Assembly (NCBI RefSeq): GCF_009730915.1
Contig: NC_052479.1
Location: 27,467,610 to 27,531,609 of the forward strand
DNA from: Dioscorea cayenensis subsp. rotundata
Taxonomy: Eukaryota > Streptophyta > Magnoliopsida > Dioscoreales > Dioscoreaceae
Direction of reading: 5' to 3'
DNA: 64,000 nucleotides
Position numbers and translations under genes: made by a program. This document shows positions 11,940 through 21,779 of this stretch, piece after piece. The notes below the pieces were generated by a model, which made no database searches, was not told the DNA's origin, and saw nothing but the letters and a program-made list of their open reading frames with translations. The number at the start of each line of letters is the position of its first letter. The first letter of the stretch is position 1.

Positions 11940-13643
11940 ATGGAGGAGAAGGCGTTGTATGTTAAGGGTGTTTCACCTCATGAGAATGGTGGCTGGAGAG
12001 ATAGAGGTCGCGGTCGAGGGTACCACAGAGGGCGAGGACGCGGTCAAAGCTGGAGTTCAGATCAAGATCGTAATACTGATGGCAACAAACAATACAGAGG
12101 TGTCCAGTGCTTTGCTTGCAAGAAATTTGGGCATATCAAGTCACAATGTCGATACAAAGGCAAAGAAGCAAATGTCACAGAAGAAACCAAGGAAGTGGAT
12201 GAAGGCTTGCTGTTCATGGCATCCAGTGAAGAAGCAATTGAAGGTGGAGGAACATGGCTGATAGACAGTGGTTGTTCTAACCACATGTCTGGGAACAAGA
12301 AGTTGTTTCACCACATAGAAGAAGCATCAAACCAAACCATTAGACTGGGTGATGGAAAAACACTCCATGTCGAAGGTATTGGGTCTGTTGTCCTTTGCTC
12401 AAGTGATGGGAAGAAGAACACATTGACTAATGTGCAATATGTGCCTAACTTGGCACATAATTTACTGTCTGTGGGACAGCTGATGAGCTCCGGTTATAGC
12501 ATTGAATTCACATGTGGTGAATGTATTATCAAGAATGCAGTTTCTAAAGGAAAAATTGCACAAGTGTGCATGACTTCCCATAGGCTTTTTCCATTAGAAG
12601 CCAACGATGTGGGAGCTGCGAACGTCGCACAAAGAGGAGAAGAAATGTCAGTTTTATGGCATAGGAGATACGGGCACTTGAATCAGAAAAGCTTGAAGGA
12701 ACTATCAGAGAAGCAGATGGTTCTAGGACTTCCTGTCATTTCTGAAGTAGAACCGTGTGAGTCATGCTCACTTGGAAAGCAAACAAGGCTTGAATTCCCA
12801 TCAGGATTGGCAAGGAGAGCTACCAAACCCTTGGAGCTGATCCATGGGGACTTGGTAGGACCAATGAGGACACCATCAATCGGAGGTAATACTTATTTCT
12901 TCCTACTAACGGATGACTTCTCACGCCACAGTTGGGTCTATTTCCTCCAAAGAAAGTCTGATGCTTTGCAACAGTTCAAGATATTCAAGCTTTTAGTTGA
13001 AAAGCAGCTATCGTTGCCGTTGAAGTCACTACGCACAGATCGCGGTGGAGAATTCACGTCGCATGAATTTAAATCATTCTGTGAACATTCAGGAATTTGG
13101 CAGCAGCTGACGACACCTCGATCACCTCAACAAAACGGCGTTGCGGAGAGGAAAAACCGCACTGTAACGGAGATGGCAAGGACGATGTTAAACGAGTCAG
13201 GATTGCCACCAGAATTCTGGGGAGAAGCCGTTGCCACAGCTGTATATATTCTGAACTGTGCGTTGACGAAGTCTCTAAAAAATCAAACACCACATGAAGC
13301 TTTGACGGGGTCAAAGCCGAATGTGGAGATTATGAAAGTGTTTGGTTGTCTCACTTATTCATTTGTTGACCAGCAGATGAGAGGGAAATTTGATGCAAAA
13401 TCGACACCTGGCATTTTCATAGGCTACTGTGAAAATGCTAAAGCATATAAAATCTATGACCCTATCACTAAACGTGTCCAGGTTAACAGGAATGTGCAGT
13501 TTTATGAAAAGAAGAAATGGGATTGGGGAGTAATGCTGACTCAACACCAACAAATTTCGTGCCATCAAACACTGTGGGCGATGATGATGCTGATGATCAA
13601 GTGGATGGTCATCCACCATTTGTTTACTCCAATGAACAAATAA
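11940..13643 (+). CDS. Copia gag zinc knuckle, protease and integrase
   Basis: Order of domains: an Arg/Gly-rich linker, a CCHC knuckle CFACKKFGHIKSQC (residues 58-71), aspartic protease with WLIDSGCSNHMSG (105-117), integrase zinc finger (WHRRYGHLN, then CESCSLGK), and a DDE core with HGDLVGP, LRTDRGGEFTS and GVAERKNRT. The C-terminal integrase region with GCLTYSFV and FIGYCENAKAYKIYDP also survives. About 525 residues are coherent. The last 35 codons are out of frame because one base is missing near 13535. The acidic catalytic residues of integrase and protease are all present. Confidence 0.82.
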   Translation: MEEKALYVKGVSPHENGGWRDRGRGRGYHRGRGRGQSWSSDQDRNTDGNKQYRGVQCFACKKFGHIKSQCRYKGKEANVTEETKEVDEGLLFMASSEEAIEGGGTWLIDSGCSNHMSGNKKLFHHIEEASNQTIRLGDGKTLHVEGIGSVVLCSSDGKKNTLTNVQYVPNLAHNLLSVGQLMSSGYSIEFTCGECIIKNAVSKGKIAQVCMTSHRLFPLEANDVGAANVAQRGEEMSVLWHRRYGHLNQKSLKELSEKQMVLGLPVISEVEPCESCSLGKQTRLEFPSGLARRATKPLELIHGDLVGPMRTPSIGGNTYFFLLTDDFSRHSWVYFLQRKSDALQQFKIFKLLVEKQLSLPLKSLRTDRGGEFTSHEFKSFCEHSGIWQQLTTPRSPQQNGVAERKNRTVTEMARTMLNESGLPPEFWGEAVATAVYILNCALTKSLKNQTPHEALTGSKPNVEIMKVFGCLTYSFVDQQMRGKFDAKSTPGIFIGYCENAKAYKIYDPITKRVQVNRNVQFYEKKKWDWGVMLTQHQQISCHQTLWAMMMLMIKWMVIHHLFTPMNK

Positions 13644-15323
13644 CAGATGGACAGAATTTAATCAATCACTCATCCAGTCATCTACCTGACGAGGGAGAAG
13701 ATAGCGATGCCCCGGCAAGGTATAAGAGCTTAACTGAGATATATGACTCTTGTTCCTTTGCCCTTACTGCTGCAGATCCAACAACCTTTGAAGAAGCAGC
13801 AAAGTGTGAAGCTTGGGTCGAAGCCATGAAGGAGGAAATGGAAGCTATCCATCGAAACAAAACTTGGGAACTCATTAGGTTGCCGGAGGGAAAGAAGGCA
13901 ATTGGACTCAAATGGATATTTAAATCCAAATTGAACCCTGATGGCTCCCTGTTACGAAAGAAAGCACGGGTAGTTGCACAAGGCTTTACACAAATAGAAG
14001 GTATCGATTTCGAAGAAGCCTTCAGTCCAGTTGCTCGAATGGAAACTGTGTGTTTGTTCCTAGCAATTGGAGTGCAGAGGGGTTGGTGCATTCACCAACT
14101 GGATGTCAAGACGGCGTTTTTGAACGGAGATTTGAAGGAAGAGGTATATGTAAAAACAACCCAATGGATTCAGTTATTAAAGGAAAGGAAGAATATGTTT
14201 ATAAACTTTGAGAAAGCTCTCTATGGGCTTCGTCGGGGCACCAAGAGCCCTCGGGATACGACCGCATAGACTCGGAATTCCAAATGAATGGGTCTTGTTC
14301 AAGTTCTAATGAACCAACAGTCTCATGAAAGCAAGAAGGAAGTTCGGACATTCTTCTATCAGTGTTTGTATGTAGATGATATCATCTACATGGGGTCGCT
14401 CTATTGTGATGTTGAAGGAGTTCAAAAGAAAGGATGATGAATATGTTTGAAATGTCTGATCTGGGCTCCTTGAAGTATTTTTTGGGATTAGAAGTCAGAC
14501 AACTCAATGAAACATTGATGGTCTCTCAACGGAGATATGCTGAAGAATTATTAAGAAAGGCCGGAATGTTTAATTGCAAGCCGTGTCCAGATCCCTATAA
14601 ACTCCAATGAGAAGCTTAAAGTTGAAGATGGCTCGGGAAAGTAAACTCCTCTAAGTATCGAAAGATGGTTGGAGGGTTGCTTTATCTTACTCATACCGCA
14701 CCAGACATTATGTATGCCATGTCTGTGACTTCAAGATTCATGCAATCACCCACTATGCATCACTACGGAGCTGTAAAACGAATTCTTCGTTATATCGGTG
14801 AACTCGGATTTTGGGATCCACTATACAAAGTGTGATGAGTTGAAGCTTGTGGGGTATTCTCGACGACGATTGGGGTGGATCACCGGATGATCGACGAAGC
14901 ACTAGCGGTTGGGTTTTTCATGCTCGGTTCGGGGCCATAGCTTGAGCTCAAAGAAACAACCAATCATCGCTCTATCCAAAGACCGAAAAGCAGTATATCT
15001 CCGTAACCTCTGCCGCATGTGAGGTCGTTTTGGTTGCGTCTGCTCTATTGCAGGGACATGAACGAGAAGCAAGCATGCCCAACGACCTTGATGTGTGACA
15101 ATAAATCTGCCATCTCAATTGCTCGCAATCCCATTTTACATGGGCATACAAAACACATAGATACAAGGTATCACTTTATTCGAGATCTGATTAAAGATGG
15201 CACCATTAACATCATTCATTGCAGCACTCTTGATCAAGTTGCCGATGTGTTCACAAAAGGGTTGCCAAATTGCAAGTTCGAAGTTCTTAGAAACATGCTT
15301 GGGATGAGAGGTTCAGAGTAAGG
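13517..15323 (+). pseudogene. Copia RT and RNase H, multiply frameshifted
   Basis: The first 210 residues (13517-14155) read well: linker, FEEAAKCEAWVEAMKEEM, WIFKSKLNPDG and [18 protein letters not shown]. From 14155 to about 15060 there are frequent one-base insertions, deletions and swaps relative to the sister copy at 9760-10650, including the YVDD and first RNase H regions. The last 260 bases ([16 protein letters not shown] to the stop in GMRGSE) are clean again. The abrupt edges and the kind of changes point to poor consensus sequence at least as much as to true decay. Confidence 0.8.
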
Positions 15324-15329
15324 GGGGTA

Positions 15330-15690
15330 TGTTGGAATATCTTTTACTCTGAACCATCTGCTGAGTCTACACAAAGTTGACTTCTTAGTGACCAATAGCT
15401 ACTGTGTACGTAGCATGCAAAAGATACTGCTGCAATGGGATTGGACAACTCACTTTAAGGATGAACTGCGATTGGATGTTCACTTTTCCAACTTACCTTT
15501 ATGCTTTATGTTTGTATGCTGTGTCAGTAGTGTATGTTTTTACTCTTTTTTGAGTCCTCTATATTAGTGGTCTTTGTATTCTCTTCAAGTTAAGCAAGTT
15601 AGCTTTTACTTCACCGAATTTCCAGTTAATAGTTTCAGGCTTTCAGTTGCATCTTGTCTTAAGTATTTTCTTCTCTATTTGTTCCTATCA
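15330..15690 (+). repeat. Copia 3' LTR
   Basis: 361 bp, TGTTGGAATATC...GTTCCTATCA, following the polypurine AGGGGGG. Compared with the 5' LTR it has roughly a dozen differences, several of them one-base indels, and some resemble the error pattern seen in the RT region. Dating from LTR divergence would therefore be unsafe. Confidence 0.85.
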
Positions 15691-16503
15691 GAAACATCAC
15701 AGAAATACACAAAAGCGCGCGCACACACACAAAAAGGAACTCTGACCACAGTTCCCATTTCACCTCAACTAATTTGTATGCACGAATTAAATGTCTATAA
15801 TAATGAAGCAATGTATATGAAAGAAAAAATTGATTTCCATTAATCAAGTTTGAGATGGGGTACCCAAATAAAAATTCTTATCCATTGAAGGGGAAATCTA
15901 GTCCATAAATCATGCTATGTCTCGAAGTTGGCCTATTTTATCCCTATCTTCATGCCAAAGCTTCTGATAAGTGATAACATATTTGTACTGTTCATTACTT
16001 AATGTCCATGAACTTACTTGAGATCCTCATCTATGTTCCTTTCATTTAGTAGTATAGATTTATCTTTAACCATGAAAAGTTGAAAAATAATTTTGATGAG
16101 CTTATTGAAGTTAATTTGCTACTCTTTCCTGATTTTTTAGCATGCAATAATACAATAGTAATCTACCATGAGAAGCTTTATATCACTACAAAGCACATTT
16201 CGCTAAAGTATAAGAATACCTTTCATTAATTGTCATTAATATATGATCCTAAGATATGAATGGAACCAAACTGCCCAATTTTGATTATAACTATAGTGAC
16301 AGACACTTAAACCCAGCTCAATCCAATAATGTCAGTATGGCATCAAAATGAATTTTTCAACATAAGCTGCAATATTAGTAGAAAATACGAATAACTGTAA
16401 CATTGAACAAAAAAATAAATAGAAAATTGGCTTGCTATTTTCAACATAAACAAATTAAGAGAAGCCTACAAAATAGCATTACAGAAACAAGTTTACTCCA
16501 TAC
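15691..16503. other. Non-coding DNA between copia and FtsHi5-like exon
   Basis: No ORF or RNA gene is supported. It includes a short (GC)n(AC)n tract at 15716-15730. It would be the site of the last FtsHi5 exon if that gene were whole, but I find no such exon. Confidence 0.5.
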
Positions 16504-18390
16504 CAATCCAGTAACCCTTGATTTTTCTACAAGTTCTTTGGCAAGCATGTGCAAGATATGCTTGTTTTGCATCAAGCCATTCATAGCAATTTCTTCAGTC
16601 TCATCAATGTACTGTGAAGAACATTCAAAAGTATATGGTAAAAAACTGTGCACATTTTATTAGATTGAGAATAAAGAACACATGCACAGCAAAAAAAGAC
16701 TAATACGATCGGCATTCTATGAATTTTTCATGGTTGAAAAATATTTTTTCATTACTGTATTTGTTTGTTCACAACACAAATTTGTAAATTCCATGCTTCA
16801 AATGTTTCAACAGCTTCATTTGATATGTTTCTATGATATTAGTGGCTAAGGCACTACAATGAGCTCTTGGGAGAGTGAAACCAATGAAAATTTACCAGTT
16901 AACCAAAAACATATGGAAAGGAATTTATATTTCTAACAATTTAGACAATTTGTTTTTCTGATTATATGCTTCCACAAAATATTTATGTTAATGTACTCAC
17001 TCATTAAATGACACACACACACACACACAACCAAAAAAGGATTATAGACCTCCAACTATTAGTGTACACATATTTATGGTTTTTTTAAGGTTGCATTTGC
17101 AAAAATAAACAGAGATTTGACCTTTGCTGAGGTCCATTGGACCGCAACTTGGAAAGAGCTAGCCAAATTGGTGAATGGTGCATATATATTTTTACATTAA
17201 GATTGGGTGATTTGCTATATCTGTCTAAGTATATGTTCCTGACCGGTTAGATGCACTTTTTGCCTGAGGTTGGATTTCTCTTTCCATAAACATTAAGTTT
17301 CTAGAAAATACAAGCCTGCAACTAAAGCTGGACAAGGTCAGTGCTGGTCTGTGTTTACCAACAATAACATTCGAAATGGAATTTAAATCAAACAACAGTA
17401 CTTGATTACAATCTGGCTATTTGATTTGTGTAGCAAGAAATAAAATATACAGGAAAATTACATCTAGTTTCCATAAGTAGAAAGAGAATTATTTTGAAAC
17501 AAGCAAATAAATGACTAAATAACTCCCAGTCAATAAAGGCATTGTTTAGTCATCATGGCAATGATGGCGAACAAATATAAATTGTAGTTCACATATTTAT
17601 AGGCATCAAAGGAATGAGTTCTAAGCCCTTTGGGTTGCACAAAAGAATATCAAGCTTTCTCAGTCATAAATCCTGTCTGGTCTTTAAACCATGGACGGAT
17701 CAAAGCGAGCGTAATAGAGATGGGAGTGATATGTGGGAAATGGTTAATCTGTGATCTTGAATATTCTGACAGGCTTTCTTAATCTAATCTTTTATAGGAT
17801 AAATTAAAAAAAAAATGTTCCAGTGGCAACACCATGCATTCCTACTCAAAGATAAGAAACAAAGTGCACACATGCAGCTAGCATATGGAGAAATGGGTAC
17901 TCTGGTTAAAATGCTAAATGATTGCCATAACTGAAAATTGGGTAAATTAAGAGAATTTTAAATCTGAAGATAGGGATTGCTGCATACTTTGGTGATTTTC
18001 TCCAGGTCAACTCTACCTCCATCACTAATATCATCACCAAACAGAATCCTTTTCAGCACAGCGTCCTCCGTGTGCAACAACCATTTGCATTTTCATATAA
18101 CCAAATGTAGTATACCCTTGGTCTACCATGTCCTCCCTTGGATAAAATACAGAAATAGCAGTCTCCTAGCCTGCTCTAAAACAAAAATAGGTTGGTTAAA
18201 TGCAAGTTCTATTGCAAAGACTTCAAGTATGAATGCATAGTTAAAACAATCTCCAGTTCCATTCAGGATATGTACCTTGCCACCAGGAAGCAACTGCGAA
18301 AATGCATGCCAATCAAATCGAGTGAACAAATGGGCTAATAATATATGGCCAGCCTCATGTACTGCTAGTAATCTCTTTGTTAATTTCAAC
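16504..18390 (-). pseudogene. FtsHi5-like gene fragment (plastid FtsH-family M41 domain)
   Basis: FtsHi proteins are plastid inner-envelope members of the FtsH family that have lost protease activity; FtsHi5 is part of the import-motor complex. Three minus-strand exons are visible. About 18390-18276 encodes RLLAVHEAGHILLAHLF and FSQLLPGGK. 18165-17988 encodes ISVFYPREDMVDQG and GDDISDGG...DLEKITK. 16611-16504 encodes YIDETEEIAMNGLMQNKHIL and KSRVTGL. Splice sites are good for all internal edges. Exon 18165-17988 is 178 nt, one base too long, because an extra A in GAAAAGG shifts the frame. The exon expected between the last two (about 65 residues) is not found, nor are the AAA domain and the C-terminus. 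It is therefore a relic. The HEAGH motif is retained. Confidence 0.75.
17011..17028. repeat. (AC)n microsatellite
   Basis: Nine AC units inside the intron-like space between FtsHi5-like exons. Confidence 0.95.
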
Positions 18391-18397
18391 GGAAACC

Positions 18398-18855
18398 TTT
18401 TTTTTTTTGGGGGGGGGGAAAGAGCTCAGAGACCTAATTTTATTGATAGAGAAAAAATTACAAAAAGTTTAATCAGTTACACAGCAAAGCAAACACAGAA
18501 AAAAAACAAGAAAAACAGAAACCAAATACAAAAGCTAGCACAAAGAGAAAGCTAAAATGAGAAACCAAAGTCGAAAAAGATCTTCATGATCCACTTAGGT
18601 AAGTCGCGACCAGACAAAAAGATTCAACATGTGGTGGTTGTTGCTGGCGCCAGTAAGAGCAAGAGCAGGACCATTCCAACGACTAGGAATGAACGCCAAA
18701 ACAGGGTTACCTGCAATTTGAAGGAGGTGGGAGACATCCAAGACATCAAAACAGAAACCTATTGTATGAGCATGAATGACAACGAGAGAAGAAAGAGTTA
18801 ACAAAATAAAAAATAGATGAAACAATACAGTTTTTGGTCTGCTATGACAGTGTAA
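18398..18855 (-). mobile_element. Probable 3' end of an antisense LINE-like insertion
   Basis: On the minus strand the sequence runs through weak coding potential, then AATAAAATTAGGTCTCTGAG, a run of ten C and eleven A, and stops next to the FtsHi5-like exon. A poly(A)-like tail preceded by a polyadenylation-type AATAAA is typical of target-primed retroposition. The body extends towards and into the assembly gap, so family and length are unknown. Confidence 0.45.
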
Positions 18856-19855
18856 NNNNNNNNNNNNNNNNNNNNNNNNNNNNNNNNNNNNNNNNNNNNN
18901 NNNNNNNNNNNNNNNNNNNNNNNNNNNNNNNNNNNNNNNNNNNNNNNNNNNNNNNNNNNNNNNNNNNNNNNNNNNNNNNNNNNNNNNNNNNNNNNNNNNN
19001 NNNNNNNNNNNNNNNNNNNNNNNNNNNNNNNNNNNNNNNNNNNNNNNNNNNNNNNNNNNNNNNNNNNNNNNNNNNNNNNNNNNNNNNNNNNNNNNNNNNN
19101 NNNNNNNNNNNNNNNNNNNNNNNNNNNNNNNNNNNNNNNNNNNNNNNNNNNNNNNNNNNNNNNNNNNNNNNNNNNNNNNNNNNNNNNNNNNNNNNNNNNN
19201 NNNNNNNNNNNNNNNNNNNNNNNNNNNNNNNNNNNNNNNNNNNNNNNNNNNNNNNNNNNNNNNNNNNNNNNNNNNNNNNNNNNNNNNNNNNNNNNNNNNN
19301 NNNNNNNNNNNNNNNNNNNNNNNNNNNNNNNNNNNNNNNNNNNNNNNNNNNNNNNNNNNNNNNNNNNNNNNNNNNNNNNNNNNNNNNNNNNNNNNNNNNN
19401 NNNNNNNNNNNNNNNNNNNNNNNNNNNNNNNNNNNNNNNNNNNNNNNNNNNNNNNNNNNNNNNNNNNNNNNNNNNNNNNNNNNNNNNNNNNNNNNNNNNN
19501 NNNNNNNNNNNNNNNNNNNNNNNNNNNNNNNNNNNNNNNNNNNNNNNNNNNNNNNNNNNNNNNNNNNNNNNNNNNNNNNNNNNNNNNNNNNNNNNNNNNN
19601 NNNNNNNNNNNNNNNNNNNNNNNNNNNNNNNNNNNNNNNNNNNNNNNNNNNNNNNNNNNNNNNNNNNNNNNNNNNNNNNNNNNNNNNNNNNNNNNNNNNN
19701 NNNNNNNNNNNNNNNNNNNNNNNNNNNNNNNNNNNNNNNNNNNNNNNNNNNNNNNNNNNNNNNNNNNNNNNNNNNNNNNNNNNNNNNNNNNNNNNNNNNN
19801 NNNNNNNNNNNNNNNNNNNNNNNNNNNNNNNNNNNNNNNNNNNNNNNNNNNNNNN
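18856..19855. other. Assembly gap of 1000 Ns
   Basis: Exactly 1000 N, which suggests a fixed-size placeholder. It hides the left end of the MULE and the 5' part of the LINE-like insertion. Confidence 0.99.
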
Positions 19856-20519
19856 AGATGCGGCGTCAGATGGAGCGATCACGACAGATCGAGAACAAGT
19901 TAAGGGTGTGTCTCGACGATCTTTGTTGTCGTAGCCGCGGTTGAGAAAGATCGTCGAATCCGTTCTAGTAGCCGTGGCCTAGCGGCAATCTGCATGACCA
20001 GGCGGACACAATCCCACAGCAGAACAACCATGTAGAGGATGTGTCTGCGGTTGATCTTGTCGCCATCGTCCCGCGTCGAAGGAAGATCTTTGATGAAGAC
20101 CCGACCCGAGCGACGAGAGATGATCGAAAGGCGATCGAAAATTGGACGGAGCGGCTCGGAGAGCTTTTATTCAGAAGAAGAAGAAATGGGTTGGCTGAGT
20201 CGTCTTAACAAATCTGACGAGGAGTTGATGAGGATCTTCCTCAGCGCTATCATGGACGGAGTAAGTGTAACGTTTTTATGTTATTGTTTAAAAGGGTTTC
20301 TTATGGTGTTTAGCTATTTCCTAATAGTGTTTAATACCTTTATGTTATCGTTTAAGTTTTTCTACTTATCGTTTAATTATATATAATATCATGTAACGAT
20401 TGATAATATCGTTTAAATATTCTGATATGGTCTTATTATATCTGATTATCGTTTAACCTCAGCACTGGTCGTGTGGAAGAATGAGCCATTTGTCGACCTC
20501 ACCGCATGACCAGTTATAC
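19856..20519 (+). other. MULE 5' part of the Ulp1 transcription unit, unassigned
   Basis: Contains an open stretch at 20039-20386 with an acidic region and GWLSRLNKSDEELMRIF but no domain that I recognise. A likely intron begins near 20262 (GTAAGTG) and is rich in GTTTAA up to about 20460. The beginning is lost in the gap. Confidence 0.35.
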
Positions 20520-21200
20520 CTGCTGTGAGGGAAGGAGATGGTCAGTGATGATGTGATGGGCGCTTTCGTGTCATCGTACAAAAGTCTGGTGACGAGCCGT
20601 ATCCTTACAAGAGCAGCCTCCGTCCTCGAGAGCCAGCTTCGTTGTTTATGTCAGCGGGACGACGCACATGACACAATTATAGCTATGATCGGGGATCTTT
20701 GTCGCAGCGACTGCATGAAGTTCAGATTGTCATCCTCCCGGATAATCATGAATGGCCGCTTCCAGTATACGTCGATCACGGGACGATGATAAACAAGAAT
20801 ACTGGGCGTTATTCTTTGCGTATCAGGGAGTGACGATAAGGAGCAGCGTTGGACATGGTAAGTTCTTTAATTATGTCCGATTAATATACAGTTTTGGTAT
20901 TTAAATCGGTATTCTAATCTCGACTTGCATATCTCGGCAGTCGGAATCTATTCGACCTTTGTGTCGATATGGAGTTAAAGCGAGTCGGCGACAGCGAAAT
21001 ACCCGCTCGTGCGTCACGAAACCCAGCGCAAAAACAAGAAGCGTCGATTGCGCGTCGTCGTCATGCGGTTTATCGAGCAATGCTGTGAGGGTGAGATTCG
21101 ACGGCCTCTGCACGCGGAGCGTTCCTTACCTCGAGTTACGGTATGTTACCGCGTACCCAGGAGGGAGGCGTAGGCGTCCGGCAGCAAAGGGGTCAGTCCT
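20520..21200 (+). pseudogene. Ulp1-like (peptidase family C48) domain of the MULE, frameshifted
   Basis: Ulp1 enzymes remove SUMO-like modifiers. Reading across frames, the domain order is right: a start like that of Ulp1 domains (VSDDVMGAFVSSYKSL, 20540-20590), a middle with VQIVILPDNHEW and a His after VYVD (about 20715-20780), an SGSDDKEQRW segment (about 20830), an intron to about 20940, and the catalytic region SVDC next to VVVMRFIEQCCEGE (about 21040-21095), where the Cys is the nucleophile. At least three frame changes break it, so no full protein can be made from this sequence as it stands. Catalytic His and Cys are both visible. It could be real decay or base-calling error. Confidence 0.65.
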
Positions 21201-21779
21201 GGCCGGGTTAAATTTTTGTTTTGAATAACATATCTGTATATCATGTGTCGATTTTGTTTTCAAATGTAAATATGGACAAGAAATTCAATTCATTGTTTTT
21301 CGTGTTCGAAGAACATGACTTATATATCTTAATGTAAATTTTTGTTTGTTTTTGAATTGTGAAAGCGGGTTAAATTCCATTCGGTTTATTTCATTGTTTA
21401 ATTTACGTTGTAATTGTGTACATTTCACTTTCATTGTTTAAATATACTATATATCGTTTAAACATCGGGTTTTAAATATTTCAAAAATACGGTGTACGCC
21501 GTTTAGAATATATCTTGTCTACTGTTTTGAAATAAATGCACTCGTTGTTTAAACATCGGTTGAAAACTATTTCAAATTACGGTGTATCCGTTCCAAAAAT
21601 AATAATAGTCGTTGTGTAAATACATTCGATTCGATTTGTAAGAGTAAGGGGATTTAAATGTGGAAAGGTTCCCATCAATACACGATGTGACCACGTCATC
21701 GTCGGTTTTATTAACAATGCCTGAGTCGTGACGGTTTTCATTGCAGATAAATACGATGTGTCGAGGCGGATCCTGGCGT
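21201..21779. other. MULE spacer between convergent genes
   Basis: AT-rich with several GTTTAA motifs (for example 21395-21560). No gene is seen; it probably holds the 3' ends of the two convergent transcripts. Confidence 0.45.

Larger units (their letters stand above)
10926..15690 (+). mobile_element. Complete-length Ty1/copia retrotransposon (non-autonomous by lesions)
   Basis: LTR (10926-11292), primer site, gag, protease, integrase, RT, RNase H, polypurine tract, LTR (15330-15690): the gene order integrase before RT defines copia. No target-site duplication can be tested, because the left side runs into a second, truncated copy and not into host DNA. One-base changes split gag from protease (about 11925) and integrase from RT (about 13535), and RT/RNase H is broken repeatedly. 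On the right the element abuts non-coding DNA 0.8 kb from FtsHi5-like exons. Confidence 0.88.

Noticed and set aside
15019..15321. Separate 100-codon gene
   Set aside because: It is the tail of the copia RNase H, in frame with the rest of the broken pol.
18834..19934. Long open frames across the gap
   Set aside because: They consist of N and mean nothing.
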